In this document: positions 1 through 8,310 of the stretch, piece after piece
How the letters are laid out: every line of letters begins with the position of its first letter
Position numbering within the stretch: position 1 is the first letter of the stretch
Assembly (NCBI GenBank): GCA_049840515.1
Contig: JASGKW010000009.1
Coordinates: 124,001-188,000 of the forward strand
Source: Muricomes sp049840515
Lineage (GTDB): Bacteria > Bacillota > Clostridia > Lachnospirales > Lachnospiraceae
Reading direction: 5' to 3'
Length of the DNA stretch: 64,000 nt
Made by a program: the position numbers and the translations under genes
The notes under the pieces: generated by a model
Databases searched by the model: none
What the model was told of the DNA's origin: nothing
What the model saw: the letters and a program-made list of their open reading frames with translations, nothing else

Positions 1-730
1 ATACCAGCGGCTCTCCCACATACACATCCGCAAAACTCTTAGCGTAGACAAGAATGTTCTTGTAAAGCGTACGCGTCTCATTTTCAATACTGATTTCCAC
101 TCTTCCGCCGTGGCTGACTCCAAGTTTCTTAAACAGCTCCCTGGGAATATTGGTCCAGAGGCTTCCGAATCTCACGTCCAGCACATCTATAGTCCCGCTG
201 ACTTTTTCTCCGTCATAAGTGGCCTCCACAATCGGCAGCTCTATGACGCTCTCAGGCTCTACCTCCGGTCCTACTTCCTCAAAAGAAATAACGCCGGTTG
301 CCAGCCTTGCACCTGTATAAGCATAAATGTCCCTGCCGTGGAAAGTATAGCTCTCCCCTGAGTTTGGCAGACGGTTCACCTTCTCATCAATAACCCTGGC
401 ACTGTCTAAACCGATAACTCTCTTCACATGGGTCAAAGTTCCATTGTCCGGTGTAACAATATACTGTCCATTCTTTGTCCGCACAACAATACTTCTCCTT
501 GTTGAACCTACTCCCGGATCAACCACGCTGACAAAAACAGAACCCTGCGGCCAATAGCTTACCGTCTGAATCAGGCGGTAAGACGCCTCCCATATATCAT
601 ACTGGGGAATTTCATGAGTCAGGTCTGAAATCTGTAGTTCATCTGATACCCCATATGCAACTCCGTACATAGCGCTGACTGCACCGTCCGCTGTTCCAAA
701 ATCCGATTGTAAAATAAGTGGTTTCTTCAT
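1..730 (-). CDS. SAM hydroxide adenosyltransferase (DUF62), C-terminus cut by window edge
   Basis: The reading frame opens at an ATG at 728-730 and stays open to base 1, giving about 243 residues of a protein that continues outside the window. Visible motifs are QSDFGTADGAVSAMYGV at the N-terminus, SVVDPGVGS and TPDNGTL, which are the SAM-binding signatures of the DUF62 family (fluorinase/chlorinase fold). Most family members hydrolyse S-adenosylmethionine to adenosine and methionine with water as nucleophile; a halogenase role cannot be read from this sequence. It lies 37 bp downstream of the lipoprotein gene on the same strand, so the two may be co-transcribed. Family membership is seen directly; the hydrolase activity is inferred from the family. 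Confidence 0.85.
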   Translation of the reverse strand, partial: MKKPLILQSDFGTADGAVSAMYGVAYGVSDELQISDLTHEIPQYDIWEASYRLIQTVSYWPQGSVFVSVVDPGVGSTRRSIVVRTKNGQYIVTPDNGTLTHVKRVIGLDSARVIDEKVNRLPNSGESYTFHGRDIYAYTGARLATGVISFEEVGPEVEPESVIELPIVEATYDGEKVSGTIDVLDVRFGSLWTNIPRELFKKLGVSHGGRVEISIENETRTLYKNILVYAKSFADVYVGEPLV

Positions 731-767
731 AATTTATCTTCCTTTTCGGCTAAGCGTTGAAACGTTA

Positions 768-1931
768 CTATTTTGTCTCAGTCTTTGATCCACTATCTTC
801 AGTCTTTGATTCGCTGTCTTTCGTCTTTGTTCCACTATCTTGGGTCTGTGTTTTGCTGTCGTCAGTTGTAGCTGCTTTTTCAACCTGCACACATTTATCT
901 ACCAGATACTTGGCAACTTCCTGCTGGAGAATGCTTGTTTTGAGCACATCTTCCCCAACCTGTTTTGTGAAAGCATCGACGTCATCATATCCAGAACTTT
1001 CCGCAAGTTCCTTTACCTGCTTTTTGTACTCTTTATCTGAAAGCTCAAGATTCTTCTTCTTCGCTATAAGCTCACATGCAACATTTCTCTTAACTGCCAT
1101 CTCTGCGGCTTCTTTTGCCTGAGTATTAAAGTCTTCCTCTTTCATTCCCATGTACTGCTCCAGGAAATCTTTGAACTCCATACCATAGCTTTCTGCCATT
1201 CCTGAATAATAATCTTTGATAACCTTAAGCTGCTTATCTACCTCTCCGTCAGGATACTTCTTCACTTCTATCTGGTCAACAAGTGCTTCCATAACCTCAC
1301 TCTGAAGCTGATAATCTGTGTTTTTCTTGGCACTCTCTTCCAATGTCTTTTTAATTTCTGCTTTATATTCTTTTACTGTCTTGGATGTCTTGCTGTTCTC
1401 TTTCACCCACTCATCTTTGAGTTCAGGAACATTTGACACTTTTATTCCATTCAATGTAACATTAAATACAGCCACTTTTCCGGCCATATCAGCATTCTGG
1501 TATTGCTCAGGAAATTGTACGGTTATATCAAAATTCTCTCCAATGTTATGGCCTATAATCTGTTCCTCAAAACCTTTATAGTCCCCATTGGCACCGATAA
1601 ATGAACCTGAACCCAGCTCCAGATCTGTGTCCTTTGCTGAACCGCCTTCAAATTCCACTCCGTCCACAGAACCTACAAAATCAAGGTTTACTATATCGCC
1701 ATTCTGAGCAGCTCTGTCTTTCACATCTTCTGAAACTGCCGCCGCAGAAAGATTACTATTTATAGTACTTTCAACCTGGTCATCAGTCACTTCAACTTTC
1801 TCAACCTGTTGAACTTCCAGTCCCTCATACTGCTTTATTGTAACATAGTCATTGGATAGCTGCTTACTGCATCCCGCCAAAGATGCCACCATAAGAACAC
1901 TCAGTGTGGCCGCCAAAATTTTTTTCTTCAT
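768..1931 (-). CDS. Trigger factor-like FKBP-type peptidyl-prolyl isomerase lipoprotein
   Basis: About 387 aa from the ATG at 1929-1931, chosen over the upstream start at 1982 because it has an AGGTGG ribosome site about 6 bp upstream and begins a typical lipoprotein signal peptide (MKKKILAATL... ending LAGC, lipidated Cys about residue 21). An FKBP-like domain follows (NGDIVNLDFVGSVDGVEFEG through KVAVFNVTLNGIK), then a trigger-factor C-terminal helical domain, and finally a low-complexity Thr/Ser/Asp/Lys tail built from short degenerate repeats such as DSGTKTKDSESKTEDSG. Cytosolic trigger factor has an N-terminal ribosome-binding domain; here it is replaced by a lipoprotein signal, so the protein is predicted to act as a membrane-anchored extracytoplasmic foldase. 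This localisation is inference from the signal sequence. Confidence 0.85.
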   Translation of the reverse strand: MKKKILAATLSVLMVASLAGCSKQLSNDYVTIKQYEGLEVQQVEKVEVTDDQVESTINSNLSAAAVSEDVKDRAAQNGDIVNLDFVGSVDGVEFEGGSAKDTDLELGSGSFIGANGDYKGFEEQIIGHNIGENFDITVQFPEQYQNADMAGKVAVFNVTLNGIKVSNVPELKDEWVKENSKTSKTVKEYKAEIKKTLEESAKKNTDYQLQSEVMEALVDQIEVKKYPDGEVDKQLKVIKDYYSGMAESYGMEFKDFLEQYMGMKEEDFNTQAKEAAEMAVKRNVACELIAKKKNLELSDKEYKKQVKELAESSGYDDVDAFTKQVGEDVLKTSILQQEVAKYLVDKCVQVEKAATTDDSKTQTQDSGTKTKDSESKTEDSGSKTETK

Positions 1932-1987
1932 TCTTCCACCTCTTATTTTTTTCGTCTTAACAGCGGGCTGTACAGCCCACATACTTT

Positions 1988-2001
1988 TATGTTATAACAT
2001 A
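1988..2001. promoter_or_regulatory. 14-bp palindrome upstream of the trigger-factor-like lipoprotein gene
   Basis: TATGTTATAACATA is a perfect palindrome about 57 bp upstream of the chosen start codon. It could be an operator or just an AT-rich promoter part; nothing decides which. Confidence 0.25.
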
Positions 2002-2097
2002 TTTTCCCTATATTGAAAAGGTTTTTCATACTTATTTCACTTTTCAGTATGACCATTTTGAACCCCCTGGTCAGACTCTGTTCCGCAAAATCAGAGA

Positions 2098-3577
2098 CTA
2101 AAGCAATGGTGAAAGTAATCTTGAAAATTGTTCTTTGCCGCGGATAATCAGACCTCTCCGGTCATAAACTTTCCTCGTCACATGAGTGCATTTTGTCATG
2201 TCATTCTCAAAGGCTCTCTCCAGCCTCTGCACGGTGCGCTCGCTGTAGACAACTGCATTTACTTCAAAATTCAGCCCAAAACTCCGCATGTCCATGTTGG
2301 CCGTGCCCACACAGGCGACCATGCCGTCCACACTCAATGTCTTGGCATGGAGAAATCCATTATCATAAACATAACATTTTGCTCCCGCTTCCACCATATC
2401 CCCGATATAAGAATAGGTTGCCCAGTAAACAAAGGGGTGGTCCGGCTTACAGGGAATCATGATACGCACATCAATTCCCGAACGGCAGGCAATTTTCAGA
2501 GCATCCAGTATAGAATCATCCGGAATAAAATAAGGTGTCTGTAAATATACATGATGCTTCGCACTATGTATCAGCCTTAAATAATTGTCGTGAATGGTTT
2601 TTATCTGAGAGTCCGGGCCGCTGGAAATAATCTGTACCGGGTCGCGCCCATTTCTCACATAGTCAGGTATTTCAAACAGGTGGTCCTGAAGAAAGAGATT
2701 CTCCTTCGCCGCATAATTCCAGTCCAAAACAAAACGAACTGCCAGAGAAGTCACCGCCGCTCCTTCTATACAAAGGTGGGTGTCCCTCCAGTATCCGAAC
2801 TTCTTATCCAAACCTAAATACTCTCTGCCCACATTAAAACCGCCCACAAATCCGATGCGGCCGTCAATTACTACAATTTTTCTGTGATTTCTAAAATTTA
2901 CACGGAGCTGAAGCTGTCCTAAAAGAGCCGGGAAGAACTCTGCCACCAGCACGCCTGCCTTCTCCATCCTCTCCCAATCCTTGTTCTGCATGGTGCGGCA
3001 CCCCATACTGTCAAACAGTACTCTGACCTCCACACCCTCTTTTGCCTTGCTTATGAGCACCGATTCAATCTCCTGCCACAGTTCATCATTGCGGATAATA
3101 TAGTACTGCATATGAATATACCGCTCTGCTTTTTTCATCTCCTCAATCAGTGCACGGAACTTTTCTTTTCCGTCTGTGTAAATGCGCACATCATTATTAT
3201 CTGTGAGCACCGATTCACCTGCCTCCAGATTGTAAAGAATTAAATCCTTGAATCTCGCCATCTCCGGGTTTGCAAAGGCGCAGCTGCTTCCTGTATATAG
3301 TCTCTTCCTGCCTGCGCACCGCATATTTCTAAGCTCACCCTCAATCTCCTTTGCCTTGAACATCCTGCTTTTATGAAAATCCTGTCCGATAATCAAATAG
3401 AGGAAAAATCCAAGAATCGGAATGAAATAAAGCAACAGCAGCCACGTCCACACTGTCTGTGGAGATCTCCGCTTGAAAGAATACGATAACAAGGGAAAGA
3501 AGAATGTTTATAATGACCAGATTATCCATCACAAAATTGTAAGATGCTGTCAATCCATTCCATATTGTTTCTGCCAT
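2098..3577 (-). CDS. cls: Cardiolipin synthase (PLD superfamily), frame broken near the N-terminus
   Basis: Two PLD/HKD motifs are visible (NHRKIVVIDG and FLHAKTLSVDG), plus the N-terminal membrane segment WLLLLYFIPILGFFLYLIIG, so this is a membrane phosphatidyltransferase joining two phosphatidylglycerols to cardiolipin. The long frame alone (to 3492) would start at a TTG without a ribosome site. The true N-terminus, MAETIWNGLTASYNF plus a first membrane helix, lies in another frame starting at ATG 3575-3577 behind AAGGAG. The two frames join at about 3474-3482 (minus-strand TTCTTTCAAG) if one base is removed, giving 492 aa, a normal length for the family. Either a one-base sequencing insertion or a real frameshift; the coding potential on both sides is intact. 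Confidence 0.85.
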
Positions 3578-3664
3578 AAAATAACGACTCCTTTTTCATC
3601 TGTATGTAACCATTTAATTATACTATCTTCTCCCCGGAAAAGTAACCCTAAAATATCAAATTAC

Positions 3665-3693
3665 TTGCACTTCACCTGAAAGGATGGTACAAT
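3665..3693 (+). promoter_or_regulatory. Sigma-A-type promoter facing right
   Basis: TTGCAC (3665-3670) and TACAAT (3688-3693) are separated by exactly 17 bp. It points into a region without a convincing plus-strand gene and lies behind the divergent cls start. Confidence 0.5.
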
Positions 3694-3699
3694 ACTCCT

Positions 3700-4276
3700 T
3701 GCATAAGGCGAAAAACTGCAATTTGAGCTTTGTTTCACATCATTGCGGAAAAAGAGTATTTTAGGGAGGGTTCGTCGTGAATTTAGGATTATGGATTATG
3801 ATTATCGTACTTAGGCTGTTTTGATCATTTTGCTGGTTGTCCCTTGATTTCTCGGTAAAGAACGAAGAAAAGGCAGGCAGAACAGAAACAACAACTGGAT
3901 GCGGCAGCGTACAATGTCACCATCATATTATTGATAAAGGCAAGATGAAATCTAAAAGATGCCGGTTTCCCTGCCATTGTAGTCGAGAGGTACACCCAAG
4001 TACTTAAGACGAAGCAAAGTGCCGGTGGAAAAGCAAAAGTAGGCCCAAAGAAATGACGCTCATGTGTGATGCTAAATATTTCCTGTAATCCTGTGAAGAA
4101 GGAAGTCAAGGCAACTGTGTCAAATCGGTATTTACATAACGGCTGTAAAAGGGCTCCGTGGTCCTCTGGAAACTCCAGAGAAGAAAAAACGTTTTCTGGG
4201 ACAGATTCAAAAGAGCCAGCAAGTAAAGCACAAAGAACAACCGCAGCAAATGCTGCGGTTATTTTTATGTTTTTAA
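3700..4276 (+). other. Candidate transcript: promoter, RBS, 15-codon ORF, terminator, no full gene
   Basis: Downstream of the promoter at 3665-3693 there is a GGGAGG ribosome site at about 3762-3770 followed by GTG at 3777. That frame encodes a 15-residue hydrophobic peptide (VNLGLWIMIIVLRLF) and stops. About 410 bp later comes a strong hairpin with a T-rich tail (4239-4276). No longer plus-strand frame is convincing. The unit may be a small RNA, a small membrane peptide with a long 3' region, or the remains of a decayed gene. It overlaps the doubtful minus-strand ORF 3825-4310. Confidence 0.25.
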
Positions 4277-4310
4277 TTGTCAAGAGCAAAGGAGTCTGAC
4301 CCTTTTGCAA
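3825..4310 (-). CDS. Doubtful hypothetical membrane protein
   Basis: A 161-codon frame beginning at TTG 4308-4310 and overlapping the end of the DUF1934 gene by 38 bp. It has about three hydrophobic stretches (ITAAFAAVVLCALLAG, PPALCFVLSTWVYLS, and a Cys-rich one ending FSACLFFVLYREI-like). I recognise no family. The TTG start, the Phe/Cys/Ser-rich composition typical of antisense frames, and the terminator hairpin inside it argue against it being a gene; its co-direction with DUF1934 and a GGAG just upstream argue weakly for it. Confidence 0.25.
   Translation of the reverse strand: MQKGQTPLLLTIKNIKITAAFAAVVLCALLAGSFESVPENVFSSLEFPEDHGALLQPLCKYRFDTVALTSFFTGLQEIFSITHERHFFGPTFAFPPALCFVLSTWVYLSTTMAGKPASFRFHLAFINNMMVTLYAAASSCCFCSACLFFVLYREIKGQPAK
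4239..4276 (+). terminator. Rho-independent terminator
   Basis: AACCGCAGCA, a two-base loop and TGCTGCGGTT form a perfect 10-bp stem, followed by a T-rich tail on the plus strand. It would end the candidate transcript beginning near 3700. Confidence 0.55.
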
Positions 4311-4743
4311 AAATCTCCATCTTTATATTACAGTCTGCCAGAGGTTCATAATTGATATCCAGGACTTCATAATCCACGCTGACGTCAATATTGTCCTCCG
4401 TCACATTCACCTCCATGTTTCTGGTCTTAACACCAACCAGCATCTGTCCGTAGGGTGTCTGATAATATGTAAGATTCTTTTTATTTTTTTCAAAAATCAT
4501 GTGAGTATTAGACAAACCGGTTTTCATAATTTCAACACTATCTGTACCGGTTATTTTTATTTTATTTTTTATCGTACCCTGCATTCCTTCCATTACTTCA
4601 TCATAAATAACATAATGCTTTCCATTTTTATAATAGTAATTTCCGGGGGTTACAACTTCTATAGCCTCGTCTTCTCCATGCATCATGCCGGAGAGCGCGT
4701 CCACATGCAGTCCCGATATACTGACCAGTACATCTTTTGTCAT
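4273..4743 (-). CDS. DUF1934 domain protein (YwiB-like)
   Basis: 156 aa from ATG 4741-4743, which has AGGTGA about 6 bp upstream; a GTG three codons earlier (4752) overlaps that site and is less likely. The sequence (VSISGLHVDALSG..., YYYKNGKHYVIYDE, GTIKNKIKI, MLVGVKTRNMEV) matches the DUF1934 family of small calycin/lipocalin-like beta-barrel proteins found in Firmicutes. Biochemical role unknown. It lies about 10 bp after murI on the same strand and is probably the last clear gene of the dnaE-pfkA-murI transcription unit. Family assignment is from the overall pattern; no catalytic residues are evident. Confidence 0.8.
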   Translation of the reverse strand: MTKDVLVSISGLHVDALSGMMHGEDEAIEVVTPGNYYYKNGKHYVIYDEVMEGMQGTIKNKIKITGTDSVEIMKTGLSNTHMIFEKNKKNLTYYQTPYGQMLVGVKTRNMEVNVTEDNIDVSVDYEVLDINYEPLADCNIKMEIFAKGSDSFALDN

Positions 4744-4752
4744 ATTTGTCAC

Positions 4753-5586
4753 CTAATAATCCTCAATATTTATTACATTAGTAGTCGAGATGTCAAATGG
4801 CATCACAGTGTTTGCAAAATGGCGGAATTTTTCTGCCGCATCGCTGACAAAGAACTCATAACGGCTATGGGGCTCTTTTTCTCCGTCATTGACCATGTCC
4901 CGCTCCTGCAAAAGCTTCTTTAAATCCATGGCTGCCTCATATGCAGGATTCACTATCTGTATCTTATCCCCCATATATGCGCGGATTTTAGAGCGCAGAA
5001 GAGGATAGTGGGTACAACCCAGTATCATAGCATCTATATCTGTCTTCTTCATGGATTCCAGATAGTAGTCTATGATTTCTTCTGTCACCCTATGCTCCTT
5101 AAACCCTTCCTCCACCAGTGGCACAAACAGCGGACAGGCTTTTTCTATTACAGTAATATCCGGGTTCATTCTCTGAATAATCTTTGTGTACACGCCGCTT
5201 TGAACTGTGGCATCTGTTCCCACCACACCAACCTTATGGTTGTAAGTAGCTTCTACAGCGGCCCGTGCGCCGGGTGTTACCACACCCAGAATCGGAACAT
5301 CAAACTCATCCTGAACAGCATCCAAAGCGAGAGCGCTTGCCGTGTTACACGCAATCACAATTGCTTTTACCTGCTTTTTTTTCAGGAACCGGATAATCTG
5401 CTCCGAAAACCGGATAATTGTATTCTGTGATTTGCTTCCGTAAGGAACCCGGGCAGTATCCCCAAAATACACAATATTCTCATCGGGAAGCTGACGAATC
5501 ATCTCCCTCACCACCGTCAGACCGCCCACACCTGAGTCAAACACACCAATAGGTGCCGTCTTTTTACACTCCACACTCAATGTCAC
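4753..5586 (-). CDS. murI: Glutamate racemase
   Basis: Interconverts L- and D-glutamate, supplying D-Glu for the peptidoglycan stem peptide. The N-terminal signature IGVFDSGVGGLTVV, both catalytic cysteine motifs (IACNTASA and LGCTHYPLL) and YFGDTARVPYG are all present. The start is taken as GTG 5584-5586 (277 aa) because TAGGAG lies 5 bp upstream; a longer frame to ATG 5622 overlaps the end of pfkA and adds an unconserved leader. It follows pfkA by 7 bp and precedes DUF1934, so co-transcription is likely. Full length for the family, nothing missing. Confidence 0.95.
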   Translation of the reverse strand: MTLSVECKKTAPIGVFDSGVGGLTVVREMIRQLPDENIVYFGDTARVPYGSKSQNTIIRFSEQIIRFLKKKQVKAIVIACNTASALALDAVQDEFDVPILGVVTPGARAAVEATYNHKVGVVGTDATVQSGVYTKIIQRMNPDITVIEKACPLFVPLVEEGFKEHRVTEEIIDYYLESMKKTDIDAMILGCTHYPLLRSKIRAYMGDKIQIVNPAYEAAMDLKKLLQERDMVNDGEKEPHSRYEFFVSDAAEKFRHFANTVMPFDISTTNVINIEDY

Positions 5587-5593
5587 TCGTCTC

Positions 5594-6601
5594 CTAGATT
5601 GCCAATATTCTTGAGATTTCATACTGATGCGCAGGAATCTCTTTCTTCATAGCCAAAGCTTCTTCTATATCATAATCAACAAACTTACCTTCTTTATATC
5701 CTACAACTCTGTTGCTCTTTCCTGCACAGAGCAGCTCCACTGCAATCGCGCCCATTGTTGACGCATATACTCTGTCCTTACATGTAGGACTTCCGCCGCG
5801 CTGCATGTGTCCCAGAATTGTTGCTCTTGTCTCAATTCCTGTGGCTTCCTCAATTCTTTTCGCCATATTGATAGAATCACCCACACCCTCGGCATTGATG
5901 ATAATGTAATTCTTTTTGCCGCGCTTTTTATTTTGCAGCATATCCTGAATCAGTGCTTGTTCATCATAGTCTTTTTCTTCCGGCATAAGAATTCTCTCTG
6001 CGCCGTTGGCAATACCGCACCACAATGCCAGGTATCCGGCATCTCTTCCCATAACCTCAATAATACTGCATCTCTCGTGGGATGTTGATGTGTCGCGTAC
6101 CTTGTCAATAGCTTCCATAGCTGTATTTACCGCAGTGTCAAATCCAATTGTGTAATCTGTACATGCAATATCCAGGTCAATTGTTCCCGGAAGCCCGATT
6201 GTATTTACTCCCAGGTGTGACAGCTTTTGTGCTCCGGCAAAAGAACCGTCTCCTCCAATAACCACAAGCCCGTCAATTCCATATTTCTTGCAGATAGCTG
6301 CTGCTTTCTGCTGGCCTTCTTCTGTGCGCATAGACTGGCAGCGTGCAGTCTGAAGGATTGTACCGCCGCGCTGGATTGTGTCAGATACGTCTCTGGCAGA
6401 TAAATCTATAATTTCTTCTTTCAAAAGTCCGTGATATCCTCTTCTGATTCCACGTACCTTTAATCCTTTGGAGAGAGCTGTTCTGACTACCGCACGGATT
6501 GCCGCATTCATACCCGGCGCATCACCGCCGCTTGTAAGAACTCCGATTGTGCGTATGCTGTCTTCAATTTCTTCCATGTTCATTCTTTCTACTTCTCCCA
6601 T
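5594..6601 (-). CDS. pfkA: 6-phosphofructokinase (ATP type)
   Basis: Phosphorylates fructose 6-phosphate to fructose 1,6-bisphosphate, the committed glycolytic step. Motifs visible: GVLTSGGDAPGMNAAIR (ATP site), IGGDGSF (glycine 104-type residue for ATP rather than pyrophosphate), GTIDLDIACTDYTIGFDTA (catalytic Asp loop) and MGRDAGYLALW. The start is ATG at 6601 (335 aa), with AAAGGTGG 8 bp upstream; an in-frame ATG at 6634 lacks a comparable site. In the catalytic loop the usual Asn of TIDND is Leu here; the two aspartates are kept. It sits between dnaE and murI on the same strand. Confidence 0.95.
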   Translation of the reverse strand: MGEVERMNMEEIEDSIRTIGVLTSGGDAPGMNAAIRAVVRTALSKGLKVRGIRRGYHGLLKEEIIDLSARDVSDTIQRGGTILQTARCQSMRTEEGQQKAAAICKKYGIDGLVVIGGDGSFAGAQKLSHLGVNTIGLPGTIDLDIACTDYTIGFDTAVNTAMEAIDKVRDTSTSHERCSIIEVMGRDAGYLALWCGIANGAERILMPEEKDYDEQALIQDMLQNKKRGKKNYIIINAEGVGDSINMAKRIEEATGIETRATILGHMQRGGSPTCKDRVYASTMGAIAVELLCAGKSNRVVGYKEGKFVDYDIEEALAMKKEIPAHQYEISRILAI

Positions 6602-6676
6602 GTTTTTATCCACCTTTCTAAAGTACCTGTACACAATAAGCTATTTTTTTACACTTTGGGTACTATTTTAACCTAT

Positions 6677-8254
6677 TTATAAATGGTTTTCAATAGGTTT
6701 TTCTACCACTTTTACACGCGTCTCACCGAAATGATTCATCAATCTGCTTAACACATGGGGGCCTATGCTGATATTGCGGTTTCTCGGCAGGCGCTTTACA
6801 GCCCGCTCCTCCTGGCAATAAATGACAACCTCATCCTCCCCTTCGGAGTCTGCCAGATACCCATATACAATCTGCTCCTCCTCCAGAAATGCATTCTTGC
6901 TGGGGAACTGAATCCAAAGCTCTTTTTTTGTCTCCTCAAAAGGAATGATTTTCTCACAAATCAGTTTGCTCGCCCTCTCATCCTCCTCGGAAACCCTGCC
7001 CCGTATAAATATCTTATTATCCACCTCAAGGAGAGGGCGGTATTTCTCATAATCTCTGGGGAATATGACAACCTCCACAGTGCCCAGAAGGTCCTCCAGT
7101 GTGATGAACGCCATCATCTGATTGGTTCTGGTACTCTTCACCGTCTTGTCAACAATCATTCCCCCGATAATTTCTATCGCACCATCCCGGACTTTTGTCT
7201 CTCCGGTTTCCTCATCAGGCTGAAAGTCCGCAGTTGTCACAGAAATAGACCGGCGCCATTTCTCTTCATATTCTTCCAACGGATGCCCGCTGATATACAC
7301 ACCCAGAACTTCTTTTTCAAAAGCAAGTTTATTTTCCTTGGAATACTCGCCCACATCTGGAAGCCTGATTTCAAATTCACTCTTCTGCTCCTCATCCACC
7401 AAATCAAACAGAGTCATCTGGCCTGTCATGGCATATTTCTTTTCCTGGTTCACATGCTCCACAATCTGAATATAAATACTCATAAACTGTTTTCTCGTGC
7501 CGCCCAGTCCGTCCAGCGCTCCCGCTTTGATAAAATTCTCTATAACACGCTTGTTCAGTATTTCTTTCACAGAAAGTCTGGTGATAAAGTCTTCTAGATT
7601 TTTAAATGGGCCAAATTCCTCTCTGTCCGCCACAATCCCTTCTATAACAGGTTTTCCCACACCTTTAATGGCTGCCAGACCGTATCTTATTTTCCCGCCA
7701 TCTACTGAAAAATTTGCCACTCCCGCGTTAATATCCGGGGACAAAATCTCAATATCCATCTGGCGGCAGCTATAAATATATTCTGCCACTTTTGATGAAT
7801 TTTCAATCACAGAAGTCATAAGGGCGGCCATAAATTCTACTGGATAGTAATACTTCAAATATGCCGTCTGGTAGGAAACTACCGCATAAGCTGCGGCATG
7901 TGATTTATTGAATGCATATTTCGCAAAATCAATCATTTCATCGTAAATCTTGTTGGCAATTTTTTCATCAATGCCGTTGGCGATACAGCCGGGAACGTTT
8001 GTCTCCTTATCACCGTAGACAAATATCTGCCGCTCCTTCTGCATTACATCGCCCTTTTTCTTGGACATGGCGCGGCGCAGCAAATCACTCCGCCCCAGAG
8101 TATATCCGGCCAAATCACGCACAATCTGCATAACCTGTTCCTGATACACGATACATCCGTATGTGGGGGCAAGAATAGGTTCCAGCTCAGGGCAGTCATA
8201 AGTAATTGTGCCCGCCTCATTTTTCCCCCGGATATACTGAGGAATGAAATCCAT
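6677..8254 (-). CDS. dnaE: DnaE fragment 3: fingers, HhH and OB-fold
   Basis: The frame is homologous already from about 8316 (ELKPHNLEDIIAGISLYRPG), upstream of the first ATG at 8254. It includes MDFIPQYIRGK, the GGTRKQ region after a helix-hairpin-helix (AIKGVGKPVIEGIV), and the OB-fold segment MMAFITLEDLLGTVEVVIFP. It ends 75 bp before the pfkA start. Confidence 0.85.
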   Translation of the reverse strand: MDFIPQYIRGKNEAGTITYDCPELEPILAPTYGCIVYQEQVMQIVRDLAGYTLGRSDLLRRAMSKKKGDVMQKERQIFVYGDKETNVPGCIANGIDEKIANKIYDEMIDFAKYAFNKSHAAAYAVVSYQTAYLKYYYPVEFMAALMTSVIENSSKVAEYIYSCRQMDIEILSPDINAGVANFSVDGGKIRYGLAAIKGVGKPVIEGIVADREEFGPFKNLEDFITRLSVKEILNKRVIENFIKAGALDGLGGTRKQFMSIYIQIVEHVNQEKKYAMTGQMTLFDLVDEEQKSEFEIRLPDVGEYSKENKLAFEKEVLGVYISGHPLEEYEEKWRRSISVTTADFQPDEETGETKVRDGAIEIIGGMIVDKTVKSTRTNQMMAFITLEDLLGTVEVVIFPRDYEKYRPLLEVDNKIFIRGRVSEEDERASKLICEKIIPFEETKKELWIQFPSKNAFLEEEQIVYGYLADSEGEDEVVIYCQEERAVKRLPRNRNISIGPHVLSRLMNHFGETRVKVVEKPIENHL

Positions 8255-8310
8255 GGGGCCCGGGCGGTACAGCGAGATTCCGGCTATAATATCTTCCAGG
8301 TTGTGGGGTT

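Noticed and set aside
757..1122. 121-codon plus-strand ORF rich in Ser, Phe and Leu
   Set aside because: Antisense of the Glu/Lys-rich C-terminal part of the lipoprotein gene; composition typical of a shadow frame.
3371..3577. Separate 68-aa protein
   Set aside because: Its first 33 residues are the missing N-terminus of cardiolipin synthase; the rest is out-of-frame sequence.
4066..4299. 77-codon plus-strand ORF
   Set aside because: It runs through the terminator hairpin, has no ribosome site and no recognisable pattern.
6755..7597. 280-codon plus-strand ORF
   Set aside because: Antisense to dnaE, which is conserved; no ribosome site or family match.
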